Counted from the stretch's first letter, positions 36,771 through 48,640 are shown. The stretch is 64,000 nucleotides of DNA from Saturnia japonica (GCA_033032175.1 CM065318.1:12772001-12836000); one strand, 5' to 3'. Notes: generated by a model from the sequence alone, not told the origin. Program-made: numbers and translations.

Positions 36771-38517
36771 AATTCTATAATAATAAATAAATCAACAGAT
36801 AATTATCGAGGGATCTGCATGTGTTACTGAGGTTCCTAAATTATAGTATGTTCTTCTATTTGTTTTACATAAATAGCTCTATGCATATATTTATTAAATG
36901 AGTGATGGGACATACATTAGCTTTTAAGTATCATGTGTGTGTATGACAAATGATCAAAGCAACGCTGTTCATGAGAAATTTTGAATCCTTGAATGAAATT
37001 GATACCGTACGACAATAGAAACTCGCGGAAGACAGTGCCCAACATTGTCTTCTTCCATTCAATTTTTCCATCGTCCGCTGGCCGATTGACGCGTATTCAT
37101 TTCCTCGGACGAGAATAGTACCCACCTCCGTTCCGTGCTATAAAATAAAAGGAATCACTCATCGCCGATGAACATCGGAATATACTGATGAGATGTCACT
37201 GATTGCTGCTCGTTAGGAGGTAATTAGCTCAGGGATCACTCACCGCTGTCCGGTTAAACAGTTTTAGAAAATAATTTATATTACAACGATACGACCGAGT
37301 GTGTATTGTGTTCGCGAAAAATTTGATTAAAATACATATGTCGTCGTGTGTCAACCTCGCCCTACTGAACTGATTTAAATAAATGTATATTAATATTGTC
37401 TCTAAGACTGTTTCAATGAAACGTCTCTTTGAATCCCTTTCAATCCAAAAAGACTTCATTTAAATTTGATTGATGAAGGCGTATATACTTATTAGCCAAA
37501 TCACTAGCTGATAAAGTGTTTGCTTTACTGAGCCAATTAAAAAATAATAATTAAATAAGTACTTATATGATAACTTTTTCTAGAATCATAAATAGCATTT
37601 AAAAAATTTCATTAAAATCCGTCAAACAATTTTAAGTGAAAACTATTCAAACAATTTTATATTTTAATATAGATTTTTATTTTAGCACAAATCAATTCCA
37701 ACGCCATTTAAAAAAAAAACATGAATTTTAATACATAAATAATGCAATAGGTCCAAAAATATTCTAGGAACTGAGCGCGTAAATATAACCGAATTCCTAT
37801 GGGCTTTCATGAAATTGAATAACCTAGGTCACCCCAAAAGTGTTAATAAAAAATGTAAGATATGTATTATGAAATCTTTTGTTCTGTTTTTACATTTTTT
37901 TTCTAAATTTCGTTATAGACATTAAGGACACTGATCTCAAAAAGGACATTAAATTTGTTTGAATGTCTACATTTAACTCAAAAACGGTTTTATCGACTAT
38001 CTGACGTTTTTACCTACTTAACTACATGAGAAGTACTTATATAGTAATTGATAGGCTATAAAAATTATCAATAATACATTCAAAATCTTAAAATATGAGT
38101 TTAAGTATGAATTGTGGTAGCAATAGGGCAGAGTATAAACTATATTTCATTGTAAGACCAACTAAAAATAATAATTACAACTGTAGCAGAATCCCACTTA
38201 ATTGAAAGCCGTATTGAGGCCGGTGTGAAGGTGAGTTTGATGGATGAGCAGCCAAATTACCTACCCCCACTAACGACTAGCCAAAAGAGATTATTTATAC
38301 CGCGGCCGCGTCGACAGCGCTTCCGACTTAATAGCGCGTGATTTAGCCGCTCCTCGATTGAGATCTTAAACTATTTTCATGTTTCCCGACGTTTTTTGTA
38401 GGTGTAAGTATAAATATCATTTTTAGAAGTACGGTTGTAGCGAGCCGTGCAAATTATGAAACACCTGTATCGATAATTGCTAATTTTACTTTTATTTTTC
38501 AGTATACTAAGCCCACA
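36771..38517. other. Non-coding, GC-richer blocks 37000-37250 and 38230-38400
   Basis: Two unique less AT-rich blocks. Scraps of the second RTE-like family occur at 37590-37675 (ATTTCATTAAAATCCGTCAA, ending TTTTAATATAGAT) and 37955-38080. No gene. Confidence 0.4.
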
Positions 38518-38752
38518 CATTTCGGTGAAGAAAAATATCTTAATAGCATGGGATGGTTGTGGGGCTTTTTCAAATACCGGCTTCGCTAGCTACCATTCTC
38601 AAGTTGGAAATCTAACGCCAAGCACCTATAGGTGTGTTCCGGCAGCATTACTTGAGAGCCAGTCTGTCTAGTAAGCTTAGCGTACCACCATCTTGAACCA
38701 CACCGTCACTTAAAATCACGTGAGATTGATGACATAACGCTAAATCTACAGT
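38518..38752 (+). repeat. tRNA-derived SINE family A, 5'-truncated copy
   Basis: Begins inside the body at TTTCGGTGAAG and shows GCTAGCTACCATTCTCAAG, CTTGAGAGCCAGTCTG, TTAGCGTACCACCATCTTG and CACTTAAAATCACGTGAGAT. The tRNA-like head is missing. Confidence 0.8.
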
Positions 38753-41700
38753 TTTAATCATCATTATCATTATATTAATACGTGGAGCAAAAACTTTGTA
38801 CCCCTATTTAAGCGTATTGCGTGCACGGAAGACTGTGAGATTTGGCATGGTTAAAGTTTATATGGAGAAGGAATGCAGAAAGCTAAAATTTATCTATAGT
38901 ATCTGTAAATAATATATTAAATTAAATATAAATTAAAACTGCGATTCCTAACTTGACCAGTGTCATTGAACTTAGACCCCCCAAAATATTAACATTGTAA
39001 CTCAATGAAAAGTGACAGCAAGTGATATAATAAGTATTCATTGTTTAGGTTCATACTGCAAATGTAAAACAGAAAATAGTCTATTATTAAAATGTTGCTG
39101 GTCGCATTTCGATAGATCGGTGGTAAAGTAAAGTATATATAGATCGGCAAGTTAAAAGACAATGACATCATCATTGATCATCATGTGAGATAATGTCTAT
39201 CGGCCTACGTAAATCATCACCCAAATAAATTTTGGCTTATTCTTGCAAAATCTAAAGTTTTAAAGTGTTACTTGATGTCTAGAAGACGTGTTTAATTGTG
39301 GTTACATATACTGTACATGGAATAACTTGTATAACAAAGAAAATCAACAAAATAATAAGCACACTACTAGTGTATTCCGTTTTTGGTCTCGTCTTTTTCA
39401 ACCTATTAATGATCTATAGGTACTAAATGTATGGCTAAACCTATAACAAATAAAAGAGTAGGATTAAGTAGCCAGGATTGAAAAGAAAGAAAGGAGAAAA
39501 AGTGGGTTTGAATTTTTAACAGTCGTTTCTTAAGTAGGTACTTTCTAACGAGCCCCTACATAAATAATTCGAATGCATGGAACAATTTTCATGAATTAAT
39601 TAATTAATACAAAGAAACTAGTAATTGAATCATAAAAAAAGTTTATTCTGAAACATTCAATAGTCGCTATTGAAATAATATTTATCTTTTATATCCGCTG
39701 ATTGGTCACTAATCTAAGTAGGTACCGGAAATACCTTATCGCGAAGGCATTGTATAACCGGCAACATTGTTTACACCCTATACTTTATGTTTCTGAAGAG
39801 GTCATAGCTGAATACATACGACCGCCTGTACATTATCTCATATCCGCAAAGCGAGCGAGTGCAATAATGTGTGCGTTTCTCACGGATAACGTATTTGCTT
39901 ATTGTTAAACGGGAAATTAATGTAGGTTTTCCTTAAGTTCGATAGATTACCATGAAAATTTAATTGACCCTACAAATTAAAAAAGTATGTAACAAGTATG
40001 TTATTAATACATCTATAAATAATATAACTAGGTTATTATTTATGGCTTCAACAATCTCTCCAAGTAAAAAGTGTAAGCTTGAAAGAAAATATACAAAAAT
40101 TTATTGATATAAGAATACATCACTATGCATTTATGAATGTATGTAATGTTCGTATGCATTTATGTATGTTTGTATATTTTTTGTAATATTTATATGTAAT
40201 GTTTTTAGCCCATAGCGGTTTTTAGCAATAAACGAATGTTATGAACTTGAGAGTTTTTTAGTTGAAATAAACTTTATAAATGCCCTTAACAAGAATAAAA
40301 AAAGTCCATTGTTTAAAGTCCTTTTTACCTATATTAATATAAGAAGTTCAAAACAAAACGGAATATGCAAATCTTATAAACGTAACAGAATTCGTTTCCA
40401 ATGAGTTAAAAAAAAAACAAATGAATGTACTTTTGGATAATTACTTTACCGATAGAATCATATTTCTTTTTCATTTTTGTTTTTACTATACTACACACGA
40501 AATAAATCATAACTCTATTGATCTTTCGTAGGTATTGAAAGTGTCAGAAATATAGAAACCAAAATAATAAAGTACAATTAAAAATGGATTTTTTTTCGTA
40601 GATATTATGGAATCAAGGGTCTAAAGAGATTCACTACTTATCAACTCAGTTTTGTAATATAAACATCATCATTATCACAAAACTATAAAACAAATATATT
40701 ATCAATATTATATTTAATTTGTAAAATGCAAAACAGAGGAATGTGTTAATAATATACGGAGACATTAATGTATGCTTTGAATTAATTTACCACAAGAAAC
40801 CCACTTGTCGTAATGTCATATGAACTGTCTTTTATATTAGCTATCTTATTTAATGACATCTATAAAAGCTATATAAAGCTGAAGGCGGTGCCCGGACCGC
40901 CCTGAATTCTCCGCCCGCCCAATGTTACGTTGGGCGGATAAAACTAGGAAAAATTGTTTGTATATATATCATTACGAATATTTTTTTGATATTATAATTA
41001 ATAAAATTTCACGGATTGGTTAAATAAAATAAATAAATAAGGGATTAATTAATTTAAGATTTACAGGGATTTATTAGTTTACAAGGATCGAGAATAGTGG
41101 TGTTATACCCTTTCTACCAACACAAATATGGGCATGCCGTGATGTTAAATAAATAGATTATGAAAATTACAGTATTTGACATTTTATTTCACCAAAGGAA
41201 ATTTGGCTTTTAGTTACAAATTTGCTAGATTTTTTTAGCTTGGAACAATTTAAATATAGGCTTTTAAAATCTCAAATATAAGACCACGGACGGTGAAAAA
41301 AACAAAAGTAGCGACTTGCACAGAAAAAAAACTTCTATTAAAATCACAAAATATTGTAATCGTATATATGTTTTTATATCGTTATGTAATTTATTTTCAT
41401 CTTGCTTTGATAAAATAAATAATTTATTATTATATTTGTGTCATAAGTCATAAGAGATATAATATATCTATTGTATAAAATGTATTAAAGATATATAAGT
41501 AGGTGGCAAGGCGCGGCGGGTGGCAGGAAGTTGGACCGATATTAACTAACAGATAAGCACATTTCGACACCGACAATCCTCATGTCGGATTACATCACAA
41601 AGGAATTACGTTAGCTATCTAAAAAGATTAATTTCACTAAAGCATCGCACTGTAATTCGATTTGCTTAATGTCAAAGTTCAGCTTATTTAGATATATTTG

Positions 41701-42322
41701 AATTCATTATTATGTAATCGATTCATAATATATTTAGATCGTATTTATCATCTAATTTTTTAGATAATCAGGAAGTGAATTTTCAATAGGTTGTAAATAA
41801 AAGACTACACTATACAAATTTTATAACCAGTACTTAGAAGGAATATGATTATTTTTTTAATTAATTAAGTGAGCAGTTCTTGTATATAATACATTAATAT
41901 GTAATTACATTATTGGAAATGGCTTTAAAGATTTCAATGAAATTTTATTTTAAATAATGTGTTTTACTTAACATGATTATTTGGGTAGGTGTTTTTTTTT
42001 CAAGATACCAAATTTAGCTATTAAGAGCCCTGATATTAAAATTTATATCATATCTTCTGAAGGTTTGCCTGAAGAAAGTGATTTCTTCAATAAGGCTGGC
42101 TAACTGTATGCGAACAGTTTTAACTTTTTTTAAATACGTAGGCATATTTTTCTATTGTGTTTGGTGTGCAATAAAGTGTTATTGTATTGTACATTAAAAT
42201 TTATAATACTAAATATATACATATACCAATTTTGATTTGAAGTTTATTGAACTATACAACATTCTGAAAGCATCAGATGTCGGACATCTCAGACATTAAT
42301 TTTATACTTAAAAGGTAAAAGA
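38753..42322. other. Long AT-rich non-coding stretch
   Basis: Retroelement-like tails GCAATAAACGAATG (about 40227) and GTGTGCAATAAAGTG (about 42165) are the only mobile-element hints. A small GC-rich hairpin CGCCCAA-TGTTACG-TTGGGCG is at about 40915-40937. No gene was supported. Confidence 0.4.
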
Positions 42323-42625
42323 GTTTTTTTATCGTTATAGGTTTAGTGTTGTGGTCAGAATCTTACGTGATCTTAAGTGACGATGTTGCCCAAGATGGTA
42401 GCACGCTAAACCTAGTAGAAGACTGACTCTCAAGTGTAGCTGCCGATACATACCAATTGGTGTTTGGCGATAGATGGCCAAGTGGGCATTAGAAAAAGCC
42501 CTATCACCATGCTATGGTTTTATCAGGAAATTTTCCTTCACCGAAAGCTCAGGCTCATTGCAGTGATTCGAACTAAGTCGATCGACGCGGAGTCCGTACA
42601 CGCTACCAACTGAGTCATCATTGCT
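42323..42625 (-). repeat. tRNA-derived SINE family A, complete copy
   Basis: Read on the minus strand, the head near 42620 has an A-box-like TGACTCAGTTGGTAGCG and a B-box-like AGTTCGAATCA spaced as in a tRNA. The body runs through TTCGGTGAAGGAAAATTTCC and CTACCATCTTGGGCAACATC. It ends CTAAACCTATAACGATAAAA. At about 300 bp it is the reference copy for the family here. It depends on an active LINE for movement. Confidence 0.85.
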
Positions 42626-43139
42626 TGAAACCCCTATTATTATTATTTATAGAACGGTCCATTAAGTATATTATATATTTAGCGTTCAATCATTAGTAAA
42701 ATCTTATAACTTATGCTGAATCTTAAATTTTTTTTGGTAATTATTTAAGAAATTCTATTTTAATTGTCCTTTCTCTTTCACTCATAGACCGGTTGGCGGT
42801 TGGCAGTGTCAACTCGATTCCTTTAACCAATTTATGGTAATGTCTCATTGTGGCAGAGGCATCATTTGTTCTATCAGCTTGGCGCGCGTCATTGTCATCC
42901 CTTGCCCTTTGACTCTATTGTCTATTTTTTTGTCACTACAACACTGGACTGTTTGATTTCCGTTATGCGTAGCTTTTGTTGTCTAATGCCATCTCATAAT
43001 CAAATTCAATTTCTTTTTTGTTTTGTAAGAATATGGTGTTTATATATTTAATGTATGAACGTCTCTTACAAAAAACTACACGTTAATATTACTCAACTCA
43101 TTTAAATAAATTTATTTGACATCGTAGACATATTATTTT
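42626..43139. other. Non-coding
   Basis: AT-rich; the 67-codon opening at 42848-43051 shows no domain. Confidence 0.4.
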
Positions 43140-43605
43140 ACTAGCGGTGCGCCCGCGGCTCCGCATGCGTTCGTTACGCAGTAATTTTTTTATCGCGTCA
43201 TTATATTTTTACTCAAGTTATTGGCATATTGGCATTTCGTAAAGTCTATCAAATCAATTGAGAACGACATGTATTGTATTCCCCGTGTACACAATTTCAC
43301 CAAAATCGGTTTTGAACAAATTTTGTTTTTATGATTCCTAAATATTATCTATATTATTGATCTATTTATATATTATCAATTTTAGAATGACGTATGTTTC
43401 CTGTTTACAAAATTTGAACAGAATCGGTTGGGAACTGGTAAATAATTACTTCTTTTTTTACGATATCAACTGTCTGTTTGTATGTCTGAATTTATCTCAA
43501 AAAATGTTTGAACAATTCTTGTGAAATTTTGCACACGAAAAGCTAAATAATGTAATTTGTCAATTGACAGGCTATAAGAATTTTGAATAATATAAGGAAA
43601 TATAT
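43140..43605 (+). repeat. RTE-like dispersed repeat, second family, copy 2
   Basis: Head ACTAGCGGTGCGCCCGCGGC, then CCCCGTGTACACAATTTCAC and the AAAATCGGTT motif. The 3' part has CTGAATTTATCTCAAAAA and CAATTGACAGGCTATAAG. The internal order differs from 33382-34160, so it is rearranged or truncated. Confidence 0.65.
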
Positions 43606-44442
43606 AGATAGAGCATGAAAAACATTATTGCGTAATAAACGTGTGCCGAGCCGCGGGGCACCACAAGTTGGTATAAAATTATTGTTAAATTTTGTAATAA
43701 CATGTAACTATTTTCTATTTGTACAAAGTCCATTAGTAAGAAGCGAAGATCTAGTACGAACACAAACTGACGCCTTCAATTCTGCTTTGTCACGACCGGG
43801 ACGCCATCCATTCCACATTGTCATTTATATTGTCATTCAAATTACTACAGAGAAGAGGTCTAAACGCGGTGGCACTTCCATACTCGACACCTCCGTTTAG
43901 ACACAAACAAACGCATGTCAATATAACTCATTCTATTAACGAGTATATGGACCCTTAATACTTAATGTACTTATTGTAAGATATTATTACCCGAAATCAC
44001 ATAAAAACTAAAATATGTTTTCCACGGAAATATTTATGTGTGTATTGAACTTCGACTCTATTATTCACAACAGCAGTGGTATTTTTCTAAATTACATAGA
44101 TTATTTTAACAGTCAGAAGTACTTTGTATGTGTAGCAATATTAGCAAATGGTTTTCATTTGAAAATTTAATGCGAATATGAGTTACTTTTAAAAACAACG
44201 TGTTTTCCAGACAAAGACATTGTAAGGACGATTATTATTAACATTGTACGCTTAACAAAAGAAATGATAAAGAAAATTAAGGGGTTTCCGATGCAATGAT
44301 ATTTTACGATACCCGTGAGCGACAAAACGAGGATCGTAAAAATAAACCTATAAGTTGTAGGGAGATTGTGGGTAACACTTCTCTTGTCGGCCTGAATATA
44401 TGATTGTGTTTTAAATAAATAAATTTGATTATCCCGAAACAT
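43606..44442. other. Non-coding
   Basis: Openings of 90 (43628-43900, +) and 91 codons (44167-44442, -) lie here. Neither has a recognised domain; the second is rich in hydrophobic codons simply because the DNA is AT-rich. Confidence 0.4.
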
Positions 44443-44731
44443 ATTTTTTTTATCGTTATATTTTTTAGCTTTGTGACTTACGATGTTAGCACGCTAAGCC
44501 TAGTGGAAGACTGATTCTCAAGTGCAGATATTGTAACACACCTATCGGTGCTTGGTAACAGATTTTTAACTTGTGGGTGGCAACTAACTATTAGAATATG
44601 CCCTACTACCATGCTATGGTTTCATCATGATGTTTCCTTCGCCAAAAACTCAGGCTTATTGCAGGGTTTGAATTCATGTCGATCGACGCGATGTCTGTAC
44701 ACGCTATCACTGAGCCGTCATTGCTTCCAAC
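44443..44731 (-). repeat. tRNA-derived SINE family A, near-complete copy
   Basis: Minus-strand head GACGGCTCAGTGATAGCG, B-box-like GAATTCAAACCC, and body words matching 42323-42625 (GGTGTGTTACAATATCTGC, CTTCCACTAGGCTTAGC). It ends in a T-run at 44444-44451 on the plus strand. Confidence 0.85.
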
Positions 44732-44799
44732 GTGCTTGGGTGTTTTAGACAGGCACTTAAGCTGTTAAGTGATGGTTTTTATTTTTCATAAAACTTATG

Positions 44800-44935
44800 T
44801 TATTTCACCCTATATTATGTAATTTTGGCAGCATATTACGTGATGAGGTTTGGTTATTGGATACAAATGAAGCATATTATAAATAATAACTGGGAACATG
44901 TATTTTAAGTTGTAACTAAAACTCCCTGGACAGTA
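44800..44935. repeat. Short dispersed repeat, copy 2
   Basis: CCTATATTATGTAATTTTGG, ATATTACGTGATGAGGTTTG, GGAACATGTATTTTAAGTTG and CCTGGACAGT match the order at 19005-19150. Confidence 0.55.
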
Positions 44936-45432
44936 TTAACAAGGGAGCTGTCCGTACTATCTTTAAAGAATACAAGAGTTATTACAAAAATAGTCCATGT
45001 ATGTACGTGAATTTGGAAAACTTGTAGGTAACAATTGCCTTTAAATAAAAGGATGAAAAATTTGTAGAGAAGAAATAATGATTGATTTGGTGGGCAATAT
45101 AGTTTCAATACGGATGAAATCCGCGTAATATAAAACTACATAAATAAATGCATCTCACTCGCAGCATATTCGATGTAATCACTCGAAAACAAATGACTAT
45201 AATAATTTCTAAATATTATTTCCCCGGTATGGTGTCTGTGTTGTTATGAGAGAAACTGAACAATGCGTAATATCGATCATTTAGGAATAAATTCTTGTTT
45301 TGCAAACGGCAGTTCTAACTTTCTCATTATAATATTGAGTGTATCTATTATTTCAAAACGTTTAATTGAGATTCTATTGCGTATTATTTCATTGATGTAG
45401 TCTTTTTACTTATGTTTAATATTATTTGTTTA
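44936..45432. other. AT-rich non-coding stretch
   Basis: Nothing recognised. The words GGGCAATATAGTTTCAATAC and GATGAAATCCGCGTAATA at 45092-45132 may be RTE-like. Confidence 0.4.
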
Positions 45433-45966
45433 TGTCACCGGATAATTGTACTAATCGTTAGTTTATAAACAATCCAGTCAGATTGTAAATTGTTGTAAAT
45501 GGAAACTAAAATTTGTAATGTAACGGTCAATTTTAAACTAACTAGATTGGTTAAGTAAAGTTGGAACTGCTATAAACTAAAAAGCACGAGCCGAGCTAGC
45601 GAATTGATCGGCCCCCTTTTTACATATTTCGCAGCAGCAAAGCAATAGCAGAAATCGCTAAATATTTGCTTCGAAATGGCAAAATCAGATTGCGTTGGGT
45701 ACATTATAGATGTTACATAATTACGAATTAGCGACTTCTAAGCAAATATTCAGCGATTTCTGCTATCGCTTTGCTATTACGAAATACGTAAAAAGGGGGG
45801 CTGCGCCTATTGAAAATTCACATTTTCCTATTATCGCGATTTTGTTTATTTAATAGACATATCCTTAAAAAATTACAATTATTAGTGTGCGTTCAAAATC
45901 TACAGACAGCTTACAATTTCACTAGATTGCTTATAAACTAACGGTTTGTACAATTATCCGGTGACA
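45433..45966. mobile_element. Long foldback MITE, 534 bp, TA-flanked
   Basis: The ends start TGTCACCGGATAATTGTAC and are inverted. Homology continues inward through GTTAGTTTATAA and, more loosely, AGATTG words. TA flanks both sides. Inside is a second, stronger inverted repeat: 45611 onwards (GCCCCCTTTTTACATATTTC, AGCAGAAATCGCT) against 45801 backwards. The whole molecule can therefore fold almost end to end. Non-coding. TA target and short TIR point to mobilisation by a Tc1/mariner-like transposase. Confidence 0.8.
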
Positions 45967-46079
45967 TATTATTTCATTGATTGCATAAGCTCATGACATG
46001 CAGTTATTGCGAGCAGTGTTATCAGAATAACATGAGTCGAGTTCGCTCACACACTCTCGTACTGTTTGTCATATTAGAT

Positions 46080-46490
46080 AGGTAGTGCTAGGTTTATTGT
46101 CGACGTTAGTTCCCAGTTTGCCACCTTCGTTTCGAGGGTTCCATTGTTGCATTCATTGCAATGATCGTAGTCGCGTCGTCTTTCAGCCGCATTTGACTGT
46201 TCCATTGTTGCAATTTTATTGCCGGTGTTACCGTCCCCGTGGTGATCGTAAACCACTCGATGGCGTTCGATACTATCCACCGCGATCTACCGACGGCTGA
46301 TGGGATCTGCGACCGCAGGACGTGCATTATACTCAGCCGGAGCCACCGCACCACTGCGATTTTCATTCGTTTCTAATAAATTGATACACGAGGCGGCAAT
46401 GGCGGCGGCGGGATCCGACCCGCGCGATTGGTCGGACCTTTTCTTGAAGCTCGATACTCGGGCCTGGTTGTAAATCAACTTTACAACCTT
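46080..46490. promoter_or_regulatory. Unique GC-richer block with repeated Sox-like word, candidate enhancer
   Basis: A 400-bp block clearly less AT-rich than its flanks and without repeat partners. The 13-mer TTCCATTGTTGCA occurs exactly twice (46139-46151 and 46200-46212); CATTGTT is the Sox-type HMG consensus. Few stop codons fall here, so many overlapping openings appear on both strands, but none looks like a real exon. A regulatory role is inference only. Confidence 0.3.
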
Positions 46491-46797
46491 TAATTACAGA
46501 TATTTGCCTTCTTATGTGAGTGTACGGGATATCGGAGGGCCGTGCTCGCGAAAATATAGTATAATAATGGGTATTGACCCGTAATGGCTCGCCCGTAGGT
46601 ACTATCGGTCGCCTTTGTCTTAATTGTTGGAGGGAGAATATACTTTTCTGAATGATTGCCAATTACATCGAATGGCCTCCTGAATTCCACTGGACTATAC
46701 AACCCTTTAACGTAACATCGTTTTGATTTGTGTTCGAATAAATGATTTATGTTTTATTAAATAAGACTGAACTTCGTGATTAAGTTCTGTATAAAAT

Positions 46798-46881
46798 GTC
46801 ACCGGATAATAAATTGTACGAATTGTTAATTCACAAACAATCTATGTAGTGAAATTGTGAACTGTTGGTAGATTATGCACG
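46798..46881. repeat. Left end of GTCACCGG foldback family
   Basis: TGTCACCGGATAATAAATTG and ACAAACAATCTATGTAGTG match the left end of 45433-45966. The rest is replaced by the tandem duplication that follows. Confidence 0.65.
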
Positions 46882-47191
46882 AACACTAGTAGAACACATA
46901 GTTTATAAACTACGAATAATAGTTTTTGAAGTGATAACTTCTTATGGAAAGGTAAACTGCTTCGTAACGTAACGCGTTACGGTGCAATTTACAGTAGCAT
47001 AGTTTCAGTCAATGCTAATGACACGCTCGTAGCCTAACACTAGTAGAACACATAGTTTATAAACTACGAATAATAGTTTTTGAAGTGATAACTTCTTATG
47101 GAAAGGTAAAGTGCTTCGTAACGTAACGCGTTACGGCGCAATTTACAGTAGCATAGTTTCAGTCAATGCTAATGACACGCTCGTAGCCTAA
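46882..47191. repeat. Tandem duplication, 154-bp unit
   Basis: Two nearly identical units, starting AACACTAGTAGAACACATAG at 46882 and 47036. Only a few substitutions separate them (for example AAACTGC versus AAGTGC, GGTGC versus GGCGC). Each contains GAAGTGATAACTTCTTATGG and the palindromic CGTAACGCGTTACG, and ends GCTCGTAGCCTAA, which is the start of the tRNA-like head that follows. Confidence 0.9.
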
Positions 47192-47345
47192 TGGTTGTAA
47201 GCGTGTCCGCTATGGACGAAGTCCTAGGTTCAAATCCTCGCCGCCTTCCTTATCCCATTCGTTTGTAATTTTTTTTCTTTTTGATTAGTTTACGTTATCA
47301 CTTCTGTCGAGCGTCCCGAGACGCAAATTTTTTTTTGAATAGAAT
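47170..47345 (+). repeat. tRNA-derived SINE-like element, second family
   Basis: An A-box-like GTAGCCTAATGGTTGTAAGCG (from 47184) and a B box GGTTCAAATCC (about 47219-47229) are spaced as in tRNA genes. The acceptor and T stems do not pair properly, so this is not a working tRNA gene. The body continues through CGTTATCACTTCTGTCGAGC to a T/A-rich end. A diverged relative lies at 60060-60140 on the other strand. Confidence 0.7.
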
Positions 47346-47718
47346 AAAATATTTTTGTATTGTTTGATGTTTTGTGTGATGTGAACTTTTATTAGTTTAA
47401 GTATTATTTTAATGTGTAGATATACCTACTATTTGTTTGTTTATGTGATACAGTTAGTTTTGAGGTGTGTTATGATAGGTACACACGGTACACTGGTGTG
47501 ATAAAAGGGAAAGAGGGGTTAGAAAGGGAGGAGAGGGGAGAGTTGGTTCGCGCCGCGGACTCACCACAATGTTGCACCGGATAGGGCGGCGGCGGTTTTA
47601 ATGTCTCTCAGACGGAATTACGCTGGATTGTTCTCAAGTTTACTGCTCTCTCCATGATTGATCGTTGTATCTTCAACCTTATGTCATTTTCGCGCCGTAT
47701 CTCTTGGAATTTGTACAA
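47346..47718. other. Non-coding
   Basis: Contains a G/A-rich patch at about 47505-47545 (GGGAGGAGAGGGGAGAG) and a short CpG-containing stretch. No gene. Confidence 0.4.
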
Positions 47719-47762
47719 GCAATAAATATGCAAAGTTATAAGTAACTTTGCATATTTATTGC
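47719..47762. repeat. Perfect 20-bp hairpin, AT-rich
   Basis: The arm GCAATAAATATGCAAAGTTA at 47719-47738 is followed by a 4-base loop and its exact reverse complement at 47743-47762. Confidence 0.9.
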
Positions 47763-48084
47763 ATATGAAATATGTTTACAAGCTTCAGCATTAAGGATTG
47801 CATTTTCAACTACAGAGGCACGTTATGTTCAAAATTTATTTTTGCGTTATTTTTAAAGTTTCGATTGATTTCCATTTAATGACCGGGAGTCAATTTGTTT
47901 TCGTGTGCTTGCGTATGTGTTCGGTATATTTGTTCCCAAGTGTTGTAATTAACACCAGCTCGACCGTATTTCTAAATTAAAACCATCGTTTGAGTGGTAA
48001 TAAATTCATCCTCTCATAAAACGCACAACGACTCTCTAAACAGGGGCTAGCTGTCGTTTATAGCCTTAATGCATGTATATGATA

Positions 48085-48235
48085 TAAAACAAGCAATACC
48101 ACTTATGCTTTTAATGCAATTATGCTTTTATAGCAATTCTGTTTTTAATGCAATAATGCTTTTATAGCAATACTGCTTTTAATGAATTAAGCTTTTAATG
48201 CATTATGCTTTAAAGCTATTATGCGCCACGAATTA
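48085..48235. repeat. Minisatellite, TGCTTTTA-type unit
   Basis: About eight imperfect units alternating ATGCTTTTAATGCAAT and ATGCTTTTATAGCAAT, about 16-17 bp each. No gene. Confidence 0.8.
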
Positions 48236-48314
48236 ACTATATACTACCTAAGTATATAACTTAAGAAAAAATATAATTAGCCGATATAGGTATTTGTAAT
48301 TTGTATTATATACT

Positions 48315-48640
48315 GGGCTGCCTGGAAAGTCAAACACGTTATATTTTGGTAGGTGTAGTAGGTATACACGTATGGTGAGTTTTGATATCTTTTATTATCT
48401 CTGTATATTCATGTGTCGTGTAGCCTGATTTATTCTAAATCAGTGTTTCAATAAAATTTTCAGCTGGAGGGCCTACCCGGGCGTTCTCGGTCTTCAGGAC
48501 TGACTTTACCAGCATTAAACCTGGCATAGCACTTCCGCATAGTTCTTTCCGCTACAGCACCGGTACCATAATGCGCATAGCAACTTGTTTTGCCGATTGT
48601 GTGGCAATTTTGCTTATCCGGTAAAAGAAATGCACTTAAT
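48315..48640 (-). pseudogene. mariner transposase N-terminal fragment
   Basis: On the minus strand, from about 48625 to 48455, the frame reads CYAHYGTGAVAERTMRKCYA, RFNAGKVS and PEDRERPGRP. This is the helix-turn-helix region and GRP linker of mariner transposases. It is cut off after the linker. The left side has CTGGGCTGCCTGGAAAGTC at 48315, which resembles a terminal repeat, so an internally deleted copy is likely. Confidence 0.75.

Noticed and set aside
44167..44442. 91-codon minus-strand opening with hydrophobic stretches
   Set aside because: Hydrophobic content follows from T-rich codons; no signal peptide logic, partner exon or homology visible.
46085..46702. Cluster of overlapping openings on both strands (46085-46702)
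   Set aside because: They arise from low stop density in a GC-richer block; no domains, no consistent splice sites, and they contradict each other by strand and frame.
47170..47245. Possible functional tRNA gene
   Set aside because: A and B boxes are present but the T stem has a mismatch and the acceptor stem does not pair; it fits a SINE head better.
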